A stretch of 64,000 nucleotides of DNA from Pogonophryne albipinna (GCA_028583405.1 CM053243.1:50913826-50977825), one strand, 5' to 3'; numbered from the stretch's first letter, positions 34,666-48,300 are shown. A program made the numbers and translations. The notes: generated by a model from the sequence alone, not told the origin.

Positions 34666-37348
34666 TGTCACTACCCGATCCGTCCCCCTGCCCGATCTGT
34701 ACTGCGCATGTGCGAGATGGTCCGCCATATTGGAGAACTCCGGACGGCAACCCAAGAAGGACACTTGACACAGTGGCTTTTGGCAAAGCTGAAAAATAAA
34801 ACTCGAGAGAGATGAGTTATTGTTTTTACAACGTGACTTCACTATTATTTAACAACTCTTTTATTTGGGGTTAAGTACATTGTCAGAATAAGTGAGAAAT
34901 TAATTTAAAGGTCCCATGTCATGGCCATTTCCACTGATCATAATTCCATTGTTGAGGTCTACTAGAATAGATTTATATTGTGCAATTTTCCAAACTCACA
35001 TTGGTTTCTCATACAGCATCTCTGTAAACTATGTGTATTCACTGAATTTCACTCTCTGCCTTTAACGGCTCGTTGTAGCTCCAATAGCTCCAGCCCCCAC
35101 CCTCCCTGTGAGCACAGTGTGCTCTGATTGGTCGGGACGTTGTGAATCGCGCTAAGCTCCGTGGAGGTGTTGTTTCCTTGTTTAGCGATACACAGCCAAA
35201 CTCATCCTGAGCACACACAAAGTCACAGCCGAAGTAAAAACAATAAGTGTGGCTTGATATTGAGTAAGAAAAAGGTTGATAAACGCTGTGAGAATGGGTC
35301 TGCAGAGAGAATTTCGCCTGCAGCCAGGGAGGAGAAATCAGCAGAGCTGCTTGCACTGAGTGTGTGTCATCGGCGCAGTGGCGACTGGTAATTAGGGCAC
35401 AGCCCCACCTAGTGTCAGCAGAAAGTATTAAAATAATGATTACAACAAAATGCAAAAAATAAATTAAAAAATATATAAAATATATTTTAAGATCATGTTT
35501 AATCATCTGATTGGGCCCAGGCCCACCCAGTTTACTCATTGGCCCGCCCCACCCTGAGAAAGCTTCGGTGTCATTTAAAAAAAAAATAATAATAATAATT
35601 TTTTTAAATAATTTTATTATTATTATAAAAAAATTTATTCACCCATTGAGAATATCCAAGAATTCAAAGTGAAATTCAAGTGAACAAATATCGAGTTTAA
35701 TTAATGTTGTATGTGCTTTGTCCCCTGAACCGAACTCATTTAGGGTAAAAACTGATTGTTGGTTCTGGCGAGCGCCATAATAACGTGAGAGAGGCAGAGA
35801 GCTGCCTGCAAAATAAATGATGGCTCAAAATTCACTAATGAACTTTTTTTTTTTTTTTAAAGTCATACTCCAAGAAGAGCCCCCACTGCCCTCATCTAGC
35901 AGCGATCTATACGATCATTTTCTGATAACGATGAAATAGCCCCGCCTCCCTCTCCCCACGTCTCCCTCGCCCCACCTCTCCTGCTGCTGGGCTGTCAGAA
36001 GAAAAACAATGTTAACGGAATCTCTGCCGCACGGTTCCCTCGTCCCTTGGAAGAGGGGGAGAGGTGGGTGTTTTTCATCTGCTGGTGGACAGTCCGGAGA
36101 GATATACACAGGGTTGGGTTGTAACGGAATACATGTAATGGCGTTACGTAATCAGAATACAAAAATCAAGTGTATTAAGCTGGCGTTACATTTGAAAAAC
36201 GAGTAATCTGATTACAGTTACTTTCGTAAACCTGAAGTGAATACATTTTGGAATACTTATTGGAATTATTGGTGGAAAAGTTTCCTCACAACATTTAATA
36301 TTCATTACCGGCAGAACTGTGTGCACACTGCACAGCGCTGCAGCATGTCTGTGAGCGAGAGAGATGCAGCGTGTCTGTGAGGCCCCGCCCCCGCACGCAG
36401 TGAGAGAGATCTCTTTTAAAATATATTGAAAGTTAGAAACGCAGATGGTTAGATAAAATGTGCAAGATAACGTTTATGTAGCATTTCTTTATTGTCGAAA
36501 TGATGACATTTTATAACGGGATAAAATCAAAGTGAATGGCCTGATGCTGCTGAATGCATGGGGCAAGTGACTGGAAAAAGTTTTAAAAGTTATTACATCG
36601 TTTCAGATAATAATAATAATAATGATAATTCATTCTATTTAGGGGCGCCTTTCAAAGCACCCAAGGACACCTTACAATTCATAACATATTCTAAGGAAAG
36701 GTTTTAAGACAGTACAAAGAATGCAGTCCGGGTGATGTTTTTTATGTGTGGTACAGATGAGAGAGCTGTCCAGAATGACAGCAAGATGTTGTGTTTGAGT
36801 TCTTGATAAGCCATTAAAACAGTAAAATACGTGTCTCCTGTTCACCAAAACATACCCATCTGTTATGGAAAAAGAAAGTATTCCAAAAGTATTCTAAAAG
36901 TAATCTGCCACTGGTACCAGCGGGGATTGTTGTTAGCTTCTGATGCGCAGAAGAAAAATCTGGCCCACCCTATTTTTTACAGGCCCACCATAAAATACAT
37001 TTCTGCCTACGCTACTGGTGTGAAGAGGAGGAGAGAGACACGTCCTAAAACCAGGAAGTAAGCTGCGCATTACTTCCTGGTTTTAGGACGCGTCAATCAA
37101 TTTCTCTCTTATTCTGACAATGTACTTAACCCCAAATAAAATAACCCAATAAAAATAGTTGTTAAATAATAGTGAAGTCACGTTGTAATAACAATAACTC
37201 ATCTCTCTCGAGTTTTCTTTTTGAGCTTTGCCAAAAGCCACTGTGTCAAGTGTCCTTCTTGAGTTGCCGTTCGGAGTTCTCCAATATGGCGGACCATCTC
37301 GCACATGCGCAGTACAGATCGGGCAGGGGGACGGATCGGGTAGTGACA
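34666..37348. mobile_element. Long-TIR element, ends TGTCACTACCCGATCCG, 2683 bp
   Basis: Inverted ends of about 240 bases (34666-34905 and 37105-37348) are nearly identical. They are flanked by GACTT (34661-34665 and 37349-37353), and the joined flanks restore the sequence of the sister arm at about 32700. The inside is a patchwork of other repeats: a GGTCCCATG-type repeat from 34910, a CAGTGGCG-type segment from 35386, and a TAACGGAATACATGTAATGG hAT stem at 36120. No transposase is seen. The superfamily is not known. Confidence 0.75.
37041..37090. repeat. Perfect 21-bp hairpin with 8-base loop
   Basis: CGTCCTAAAACCAGGAAGTAA (37041-37061) is followed after GCTGCGCA by its exact inverse (37070-37090), just inside the right arm of the long-TIR element. 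Confidence 0.9.
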
Positions 37349-37378
37349 GACTTCAATACATAATTTTTATGAAATAAG

Positions 37379-38112
37379 AGCCTCATCCCAATACCCCTCC
37401 TCGACTCCTCTCTTCCCCTCCTCTGGGACTTGACCCGGAAATCGATGAAGACACGCCATGTTGAAGGACGTCCCAATAGCTGAAATGCACACGGAGGAGT
37501 CGAGGAGGGGTGCGGAAGGAGACAAAAGGGAGGATACACGCGAGCAGACTACGCGGAAGTGTTTTCACTACTCGCGTATAAAAGCCCCGCCCCCACCTTC
37601 ACAGCTGGTCCATTTCAACAGAGGAAAACCTGAGGAAAACCGACAACTGGAAGATGAGTGGAAAAGCGTCACAAGTGCTATAAGTGCTCACAGCTCCGTG
37701 GGAATTATTATGTGCAATTCATTTCTAAAAGGCTTTCACATTACTATAACTATATATGTATTTAAATGTAGGCTACATTTTACACCAAAACGGAACACAA
37801 AAGCAGGACCAACCATCATACATTGAATTCCTTGACTAACAAGATAAAGATTCATTCATTTAAATAAATATGTAACCACAAATGGGCCGGTTCTAAGGGG
37901 TTATTCAGTTAAGCCTGATGAGAAGGGATACAGCTGTGCACATGTCATCATTAACAGACGTCGTTTGAGTGAACGAGGACATCCCAATTAATACCTGAGG
38001 ACTCCTCCGTCCTCGTGTCTCTCGCTCCATCTTACGGAGGCGGAGCTAAGACGCAAGGAAGGGAAGCGAGTGAGGGAAAGGAGGAGTCGAGGAGGGGTAT
38101 TGGGATGAGGCT
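37379..38112. mobile_element. 734-bp inverted-repeat element, ends AGCCTCATCCCAATACCCC
   Basis: The ends AGCCTCATCCCAATACCCCT and its inverse are about 32 bases long. AAG lies on both sides (37376-37378, 38113-38115), and the empty site GAAATAAGGTC is preserved at 32744-32754. A 3-bp duplication suggests a Harbinger-like element, although AAG is not the usual TWA. No coding frame. Confidence 0.85.
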
Positions 38113-38154
38113 AAGGTCACATGGAGGTCCACCGGAAGGGGAGGGACTTCGCCA

Positions 38155-38815
38155 AAGGGGCCCCGATCCTTCTGACTTTTGGGGTTGAAGCAGGAGGTTA
38201 AATTAGAGTTTGAGTGTGTTGTGATTATCTATTATGTTCTACCATTCAAGGCCTCAATGTACACTACAACAAAACCCTGTGAGGAATGAATGACCCGTGT
38301 CCATGTTTAAGTTGAGGTGCACATCGTTACTCATTGAGACTATCAATGTTTGTTTTTTTAACAAAGCAGCATTAACAACCAATATTTTCACACAGATGCA
38401 ACAGAGGTCATTTTAATAGGTGTTCAACAAGTAATAGTTGCGTCAGCAGAAAGTGTAAAAGGAATAATAGTTGCATCAGCAAACAGTGTAATGACATAGG
38501 AGTTGTGGGGAGGGGAGGGGGGGATCCCTCACTAAGCTTGGGTTCCAGTAAGGCAAGGCTGCATTTAACCACTGGGCTGTAACAATTAAGAAGAAACAAC
38601 TCATCGGTGATGATGATTACCAGTAGCATAAATTAGATCAAGCACATGTTGTACAAATCAGTGGAAAGAGACTTACAAAGATCTGGCAAAACCTCTTCAA
38701 CTCTAAAAACAAAGGATAAAAGGAAGCCATGATCTACATTCCAGTAAATGGTTGATCATCTTATACATGTTTAGGTATAAATAGATGCATATTCAGTTTT
38801 ATATATTTCATCGTT
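38155..38815. other. Spacer between mobile-element cluster and bbx
   Basis: No recognised exon or repeat family. It is AT-rich. Confidence 0.4.
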
Positions 38816-41800
38816 TTTTTATTCAACTAAACCTATAAAAAGGAACAGAAATAAATAAGTTGAAACTCAAGCATTCAATAGTTCTATGTGATTGCAGGAG
38901 CGTCCTTGTTTAATAAACTGTCCTGATCAAGCTTTCACTTTACTGCAAAGGAAAATGAAGTAACAAAGCAGGGAAAGCTTTTGTCCCACCACTCTTAAAG
39001 AATAACTCGGTTGTCAGTCTCATCGATGCTCACATGGTACAGTAAGTCCTTTGGACTTAAACACCTCCATACATTTCCAATGAGTTCGCAGCACAGCAGC
39101 TATCCTGTCATGAGAACTGTTAGTTGTGGAACTATGCACCTAAGGAACAGTATACCATTATAGCATACATACAGTACAATCAAGACTGAATTAGAAAAAT
39201 ACAGGTACAAAATGATTACATTCAAGTAGACAGTACTAGCACAAAAGGGTATTGTAGTCATTTAGGTAACTAATATAGGAATATCAACTTTATCGAAGCA
39301 TTTTTCTGGATAGAAAAAGTGAGGGGATGGGAAATGACAGTAATATGGCTCCTTATTGATGTATGGATTTGTTATTGACTGGACTCTCGCATATAGTTAA
39401 AATGCATAATTTACATAGAGTGGGTAAGAATTACTTTTTTTCTTCAAAGACCATGATCGTTTTGGTTTGGGTCCTAAGGTACTGTGTATTAAAAGAGGCA
39501 TTGAGCAGTGCCCTTTTGTTGCACTTCGTTCCGACTCTGGGCTCCACACCACTAAGTCCCATTAGATACACAGGATGAATTGTGCTGATATTGTTACCTG
39601 AAGATTTACACACATAGGAAATGCAGCGCAACTGCTATGACAGCCTTCTTAATTAAGACAGGATTTCCATTGAATTGACATTTCCCTTTTCTTTGGCAAA
39701 TGTTAATAAACTCACTTGCTATAAGCAAATATATCTCTTTCTTGGGGGAAGACAATTTCTTTGTCTTTGCAAAGAATTACACTGATGTCCACCAGTGGAA
39801 GAACTATACAGTTTACTGCTTGGATGCAATCATCCTTAATGTAACTTTTTTCTCATATCTGAAAAAAATAGATATACCATTTCATTAGTAAGATTATCGT
39901 AAAGCAAAAAGTGATTCCCTTCAGCTTAACTGGAACATATTTGCAGTTAGTTGGTTATTAGGAACAAATTTAGTGAGGAATTGTAGATTTGTTGCATGTA
40001 CTGTACTATTTGCACGCAAGGGCCTACAGAATGTTATTACCAACAACTATTAGTAACAATGTGTTGATATAGCAAACATGCTCTATTTCAAGATGCGCGA
40101 GTTCTCGAAATCCCATTCATTTCTTTGTTTGCCTGTCATTAAGATTCTGACAGTACCTTGAACACAACCTTAAACCATATCCAAGAAATGGTGCTGCAGT
40201 CGCAGTCAAATACACACCTCCAGAGGAGAAAGGACAACTCATTGTCTGGAGACCGTGCATTTTATCTCAGTGCCTGTTTGCTTAGCAGGTAAGCATAGAT
40301 GCATTCATAGTCTATGAACTTGATCTTTTTGACAACATTCTTAATCCAGTAAACTTTACCTCAGAGGAAAAAGCACAAAGAGAACCTAGAGCATTATAAA
40401 CACTTCAACAGAAGAACAATTAAATAGAAAACAAAGCGCTATAAAAGTCATAAATGTGGATCTAAAATGTGATGGATTAAGTATTGATCTACGCAGAGGA
40501 ACAAAAGGCTGGGGTTCAGAAGCTGAGGAGTATTGCTGGGCAGTTACCCTCTGTGTGGCAGCAACCCTTGGGAAGACAACGCCCCTGCAGAGGTACTGCA
40601 TTCATCCTCATCCTCGTCACTACCACAGCTGATTAACTGTAAACCAAAGTATGTCCAAGACAGAGGCGTGGAAATGGAATGATTTTGACTAAACACTAAC
40701 AAAACAAAGCCAAAAATAAACACACAAGTTGCATCTCAATATAAATACTTCTAAAAATCAAAACATTGATTATATTGGACCTCTGAGTAGACCATTACTT
40801 GTCAAAACAATCTCAAAAGGCTGATAGGACAGAGAAAGAGGACACTGTTATCAAATGCCTTGTCTCCATTAGCTCTTTAAGGAACATAGCATGGTCGGAT
40901 TTTTACTATATTTTTTTCCACAAAGAATCATAAAACAAATAACATTTCATCTCTGTATTGTGTTTTTTCCAAATAGCTCATTATATGAGACATGTAGTAT
41001 AAAACAATTGCATGAAACAAATATTCCAACAAACTAGAAAACTGGTGAAGTTTTATGATGGGGTTTGTGGCTGGCTTTAGCCACGCGTGAGGACACAGGA
41101 GATACTATCAAGAGCTATGTTTGAAGAACACTGCAACTGGTGGAGACAAGGCATGTGTAACCCTTTCAAGAGCAACCCAAACTTCAGCTACAATTCAATA
41201 CACACATGAATTAACCTTTCTAATTGCTACGCAAACTGCAATAAGATCTATCGATAAAACTGCTTTTCACTATTCAATAAAAAAAAAAAAGATATATTCA
41301 AAGAAAAATGTTTTCACTGACTTTAGGACTGTAATGGCATTGAGCAGAAAGCTGGTTCTAGGTCTGGGTAGGAGGGTCTAGGTGGGAGGGTTAAGGCTAT
41401 ATTTGGATCACTTTCACACACCCCCCCTATCACAAAAAGAAGTTTTGAAGCTGAGCTACTGTCTCAGAAGCCTGAAAGGGACACTGCGAACCTACGACTA
41501 AAGGATAAGCAGGACAAACAAACACCCTCAGCTATAGTCAGCTCTAGTTCAGAAGCAAAGGTAAGAACAGGTTTACTCTTACACATTCAGTCTAACATGA
41601 TTAATCATAGCTACCACATACTGTTTTACAGTAGCATCATACAAATACTCAACCATGATTTCTTTGTAGTTTGAGTACACCAGATAAGTGTACCACAGGA
41701 AAACACTAAGCAAGTAGTTGGTAATAAAAGTCGATCCACCATGATCATTTACCCTGGTTACAGTCATTTTGGGTTGAAGCTGGAAGGAATGGGAGGGATA

Positions 41801-42328
41801 AGAACTGTTCAAATACAGAGGTATTCTACCAGAGGTGGAGGGAACTCTTCAGTAGGCATGTGTGTGAGGTAAAAAGGTGACAGAAAGCTGTGTTTGTCTA
41901 TAAAAGGAATGCAGTGTTGGGTTTTTTGCCCTACCTAATAAAATGCAATTGTTTAAAATCGCAATACTTGACCTTAAAAAGAGTCCCTATTGGACAAAAC
42001 GGTGTACAATAAACCCATGACAACCATCTCTATAAGGGAAGCCATGCAATGGGGGACAGCTTGGTTCCTCCACAGGGCCAAACAGAGTATCTAAGGGGGT
42101 TGGAGAAGTTCAGAAAGGCACCCTCCCTCAAGCCAAAGGGAGGCATTCGGGAAAAACACTGAGATAGCGAGGAGAGCGCTTTTTACCCACTAAAACCCAA
42201 GCTCAAGCAAATTCAACACAAGGGTAAGGTGGAGTTTGTCCAAAGCTTCCCTCATTACGTCTCCCTGCAGTGTAGGGTTACCACCACTGCCAGAGCCATG
42301 TTGTGGCTTCTCCTCACAGCAGAACACT
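38816..42328 (-). other. bbx: Probable bbx 3' UTR
   Basis: This 3.5-kb stretch follows the bbx stop codon, lacks recognisable mobile elements, and has no credible frame. An AATAAA on the minus strand at 38818-38823 could end the transcript. BBX genes are known to have long 3' UTRs. The extent is an inference. Confidence 0.45.
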
Positions 42329-45300
42329 TCACTGGTCGGCGCAGGAGATGAGGACTGGAGTCTGGCTAAGCTCTTTCTTCTGGTTCTCAGCCAAGCCTCT
42401 CTGGCCTCTGAAAATGTCAAAAAAGGAGACTGAAGACTTTGTGCATCGGGAAAATATACAAGGCTTTACTAACAAGTGCTTTACCAACTGAGTTAAAATG
42501 CAGTGTCTCAATTGTGATGGGTGCTACTATAGGAGAACAACAGATGATGAGGATTGGCTTTTTTTTTTACTTTTGTGTATTTTTACTCCAAACCTCACAT
42601 TAAGATCAGACTGCACATGACTGGTGAGTCAGTATGAATACATCTGTGTCTGCGACAACTTCTCTTTAATCACACAACAAATATGTTCTTATGAGTAGTT
42701 TCCTGCATCTGGTCTAATGTAAAGGATGACATGGGACATGACATCAGGAGCAAAGGCATTTAGTTAGATAATAACATTCACCTACAGGTGAAGACAATCC
42801 ACAAAATCATGTCCTAAACAGGAAAACGTTTGCAAACTATCAGCATAATATTGTCACTAAGTATTTCTACAGCCTATAACATCTTCTTTTAGTTGACATT
42901 ATCATTTATGGGCTCACAGGGAGCGATGCGATAAAAGCACACTATTGACTAATGACTCCAGGATATTTTAGAACATTCCACAGTGAGAAAAATAAGTCCA
43001 AACGGTGTCTACCTGTGAACATTTTCCATGGCTGCGACCTCAGCAAGGGCTGCCAGGCTGAAGAAAGCAGGCAGCTCTGGTGCTGCAGCGCTCCTCTCCG
43101 CCTCCTGTGCTCTGGGATTACTGTAGCAACCCTTGACATTGCATAAAATCTGTTGGGGTAATGGCTTCTTATCCTCTTCGTGGTTCTGGTCCCACATTTT
43201 GTCCTCTGTAAAAACACACAAAAAGAACACAATTGTTTGTAGCTTTCAGAGTGACTTAGAGAGTTCTTTCAATTACAACCCATTCAAACGTAAAGAAAGG
43301 ACAAACTAAAACATGTCCTAAGTATGATATCACAAATATTCATTACTAAGGTTTCAATAATGTGTTAAGGAAACAATTCTATTAAACCTGTGGCTTTATT
43401 TAGCAGATTGTGTCTCTAGCTAGTAAGCTCTCCTTTATATATTCTGTTCTTAAAATACAGCCCATAAAGGGTTGATTAGTTCAAGAAAAAAAGAGTAATG
43501 ACAATCAACAACTTTTTGCAATCCAAACCTCAAGACTTCCCTGCAACCGGGATGGTGCACAGATCAACCAGTCGTCTAAGTATGGCAGAATCTTCATACC
43601 CTGAGACTGCAGGGGCGAGAGGGCTGCCGCGACACACCTGGTGAACACCCTTGGGGAGAGGGAGAGTCCGAATGGGAGCACCCTGAACTGGAAATGACAG
43701 CCTCTGAAGGCAAAGCGAAGAAACTGCCTGTGATGAGGTACAATAGACACATGAAAATAAGCGTCCTTCAAGTCGACGGACGTGAACCATTCCCCCCTGG
43801 CAACGGTACGAAGAACGTCCGCTGTGCTTAGCATATGGAAAGGTAAAATATTTAGGAACTTGTTGAGTCCCCTCAGATCGTGGATTGGGCGAAGTCCACC
43901 GTCTTTCTTCCTTACCAGGAAGTACGTCGAGTAGAAGCCCCCGGGCTGTGAGATTGGGTCCACAGGCTTGATTGCACTCTTGGCAAGAAGGACTGACACT
44001 TCCTGGTTTAGGGCGATTTCTTTTGCCAGGTCGCTTATGGTGGTCATTTTGACCCGGCTGAAGGCTGGGGGCCGGCGTCGGAACTGAAGCTTGTACCCTT
44101 GGGTTAAGGTGGAAACCACCCAGGGGTCTGAAGCTTGAGCTACCCAGTAGTTGAGCTGCTGCTTGGAGAAACAACTGACAGCCGGCCCCAGACCCTCAGT
44201 ACCTTGCCCCCCGGCCTCTGGAGGGTCTGGGGGAGCGACGGTTAGGCACCGGATGCCGAGGATGCCTTGACTGCGCTGGTAGCGGACCGGCCCCCTCGTG
44301 GGACGCTGAGGCCCATGGTGGGCACCGGGGTGAGCCGGTGGATGGGAGCGGCCTTGGGAGGCAGACGCGGAACCTCTAGGCCTACCGGGGGGGGGGGGCA
44401 TGTCTCTGTGAAGAGCTGAGAGCTCCCCCGGCTCCACTGGGACAGCACGGAGAGTCCTCCTACATGCCTCTGATAAGGGTGACTGTGCCAGCCAAACCTG
44501 GCGACGAGACATCAGAATGAACGCTTGTAATGAGGCGTCACTGAGGCTGGTAGAGGAAGCGCTCAGAGCATCCTGCTAAAGGGAAGCTGAGAGCGAGCAT
44601 GAGGTGAGAGAGGGAATTGCCTATACGGCCCATGCGCGCCCTGTATCATAAGCCTTAGTGAGCAGGTCATCAGTGACCCGACATTGGGGTCGAGGGCACC
44701 TGGCCTCTGACCTCAGAGCTTCGTCAGGGGAAACTATGAGGGAAGCAATGGGAGGCTCAACTGCCGGCATGTGGTCAAGGCCGAATCTTGCCGCATCCTG
44801 CATGGCTGCCAGGGCTCGGCCATCGGACGTAAGACGGGAAAGAGCCTTAGTGTCCCTCCAGCATGCATGTAACTCCCTCAGATACTCACAAGAGGGAGGA
44901 ACGGTAAAGGTGGCGGGTGCCAGAGTGCGTCTGAAGAACACACTGGCAGGCGCTGTTTCTGGCTGCCGTACATCCAGCTGCTGGCGAGCCAGTGCCATGC
45001 GAATGACTACACCCATGGAGCCGTCATCTGCCCCCTCCGAGGATCCATGAGCTGAGGTACAGGAGCCAGGCCCAGAAGCATGGGATGGGCTCTCCTCGTC
45101 ATACTCATTAAAATGAGTGGCTGAAGCTGCCATCGAGACCACATCGTCATCTGGAACCAGCTCAGCCATGGGTGGATTGGGTGCAGCGGCGTGCTCTGTA
45201 CGGGCACCAGAATGGAGAGCCAGGAGGAGTGACTTCATCTGGGCTAGCTCAGTAGTGAGCAGGTCCACCCTGGAGGACAACCTATCAGGCTTAGTCCTCT

Positions 45301-48300
45301 TCTTGGGCGGGGCACCCGCAGCCTCTGCGGCCCAACACCTAGGATGGGTAGGCTGGGCTGGACTTGACTGTGCAGGGGGAAGGCCACCCTCAGCTAGTAG
45401 TTCTACCTCGGCTAGTCTAGCAGCTCTTACCGCACGAGGCATGATGGCATTCAATAATCCAAAAAAATCCCATTGGTTTCTACCGCAGCTTCTGTACAGC
45501 CATGTGCCATCCAACAGTTCCAGAAATGAGTCCTCTTTATCAAACTTGTTATCCCCACAAAGTCTCTCCTGACCTAATGTAGTGGCTATTTTTACAATGG
45601 TCCATGTTTCTAGGCCATTGAGTCTGCGAGGTGTCTCAGTTCTTACCTGTTGCTTGAGACAAGTGAAAAACATCTCTGACATGCTTGCAGTCTAAACAGG
45701 AGGTAAAATATTGTGGTTTGTATTCTTTCATCAAACATGACAGTAGTGACCATGCACCTTTAAAGTTTAATTGTGTTTAATTGTGTTTTCTTGATGTTTC
45801 AAATGCTTTTTTAACATACAGTGGTAATCAAACCTTGGACTCTTTAGACACGAGACAGACCCTATAATCCAACACTGATCAATATCACTCACCCTCAGCA
45901 GGAGACACACTGCCATCAGCTGTGCGCACCAAGTGTGTGATCTTGGTCTTTCTTGCCTTTCTCTTCTGGCTACCAACAAGCATCTCCATACTATTGGTAC
46001 CCTGGACATCCGGGCACATTATGGCAACGGGGGCACATGATTTGGCTTTTGCAGCTGAATCCAGCATGGTGGAATCACTCAGTGCCCCTGTGGTTGGGAA
46101 AAGGTCAGAGGACAATTCAATGATTTTACCTCTGCACATATTGTATGAAGAGTGAGAGTTGAATCATGTGAGTGTATAACATGAATTACAGAGTTGTTAC
46201 AGCCTTATTTACTGCAAATTAAGGACTTTTTTGGGCTGTAAAGGTACATTCTGAAAATGTAAGTCGTTTTTCTCACCAAAGGATATTTTAAAGCAATAAT
46301 GAAGACATTTTTTTTTTTTTTATAAATGTAAGAATAAGCAACTGCAAGAGGAATCGGCAATATAGCTATAAAACAAATATTCCTACGTCATTATGCTCAA
46401 AGATTAACATTCTAGTTCACCTTTGTCCACTGCACCTGGTTTCTCCTTTTTGTGTTTTTGCTTCCTAACAATCTTGTGGAATGAAGTCTTTTTCTGAGAT
46501 GGAGATGATCCTGATACGACAAAAAAAAAGATAAGAAAAAAGGAGCATGGCAATGTTATGTTATTTAACAAGGGGAAAACGTGCTCGGAACACCACCGGT
46601 GTGAAAAACATGATTCTAAAAACAGGTGCAGAGTGGGACATGGATGAGATGAAAGCGTATTAAACAACATTAATTGTTTTGGTTTATTGTTGTTTTTACC
46701 TTTCACGGCTTTAGAGACTTCCTCTTGGACGCTGGGGCTGTCAGTCTTCTTCTTCTTTACGACAGTAGTCCCCTTCTTATCAAATGTCATTGGGCTATAC
46801 TGTGGCAGGCTGTTAAACTTCCTTTCAAACTCCTCCTCCAGTTTCCCCAGGCTGACAAGCAAAGTTTAGAGTTCACACAACTGAGCATTTAATCAATAGC
46901 CTTGCCTAACAATGAAAACAAAGCAGTATCTTGGTCCTGCAGGGCAAACAGACAGCGGATCAAACACCTTCCTCCTCAATTACACGCACTCCGGAGAATT
47001 CATTCAAAATGTGTGTAGCATAGTTTGCGTATAAACGGTACATGTTTTCTTCATGCAACGTTTAGCTTAAGTATAATATATTACCTGAAGAAATGATTAA
47101 TTAACTTTAGAAAAATAATCAAGACAGTAGAAGCAGAAAGGCTGATTTTAACAGGACAGAATATTATGAGTGCATTTGGTAAATTGCAGGAGCTAATATT
47201 GTATACAGAGGTCTGGTGCAGGAAAACCATTCATCACCATTGATCCATTTTTTATTCAATATTATTATCGCTAAACAATATTTTATGGTAATTAGGTTGT
47301 TTACACAAACTACTCAATGGGCCATTTCTGAATGCCTGTTATCCTTTTACACTAAGAAATGGCAAGGAAAGTGTTGAATACATGTTTAATATAAACATGA
47401 AGAAATCCCCTGCAACATGACATTATTAGTGTGTTTTTTCTCTTAGTGTGCGTTTCTTCATTTCTTTTTTTCCTTCATCACATTAGTTGCCTGGATGTCG
47501 GTGTTAATAATCTGTTTTTAATTTGACCATCAGGTCAGCAATATATTTTTTCTCAGTAAGTCTCTGATACTGTTAAAATGCAAAGTGTCATCAACTGGTG
47601 GGATTTATATTACTGGAGGCACAGTAGGTTGTTAGCGATTTAATAATAATTGAAAGCATACAGACATGCAGGTGACAGATAGGATTAGATCACTGTCCTG
47701 TACATATCACAAAGATGTACAGGACGTTTGAACCTGGCAATTGTGACCATGAGCCATTTTAACTTTACACAGGCGATTTTGCTTTAGAAATTGGACTAGT
47801 CTGTTGTTACTGCATTCTGTTAGCTGGCTGGTTGACCCAGAGGTGGAGACTCATGCTGATCCATGGATTTACTCTGGGTCGCAATCAGAGACAAACTTCT
47901 CAATGAGTTCTGTGATCTTGGAGTCACCATTTTTTCACATTTCTATAATAGAGGTTGTGACTAGCACGTTATTAAAACCCATAGTGCACAAAGAGCCACA
48001 ATCAGAAGAACCAGACCAGGGAATGTCTTTTTAAAATCTTAAAAGAAAAACCCTGTGTGAACATTGCTTCATTGCACGAGCTAAATACACGAGAAGTGTG
48101 AGCAGCTTCTGTAATTACTGACTGGTGTAGATTTACAAAAAGAGAAAAAGATTCTCAGCACATGTTGAAACGCTTGTAATATATGCTAAAACGAAAGGTA
48201 CAACAGTTACAAAAAAGGAGACGTCACTCACCCTTGAGAACTCTCATCTTTGGACTTGGACTTTTTCAGCTTTTTGGGATTATTAGGTCCCGTCTGAGAA

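Larger units (their letters stand above)
34106..38154 (-). mobile_element. Second, inverted copy of the TGGCGAAGTC family, split by two insertions
   Basis: Bases 34106-34665 are the inverse of 32045-32595. The arm continues at 37349-37378 and 38113-38154, ending GGGACTTCGCCA, once the elements at 34666-37348 and 37379-38112 are removed. Its inner end stops abruptly at 34106. A run of GCAGGCAGGCAGGCAGGCAG and an ATTC tract are small additions absent from the other arm. Confidence 0.7.

Noticed and set aside
35039..35539. 166-codon minus-strand frame
   Set aside because: It runs across several repeat fragments, has no recognisable domain, and has no splice or start context.
35376..37016. A separate hAT element with CAGTGGCG and CGCTACTG ends
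   Set aside because: The ends are only weakly inverted and the 8-bp flanks do not match, so it is mentioned only as content of the long-TIR element.
44658..45572. Plus-strand frames of 130-151 codons
   Set aside because: They are antisense shadows of the DIRS gag frame.
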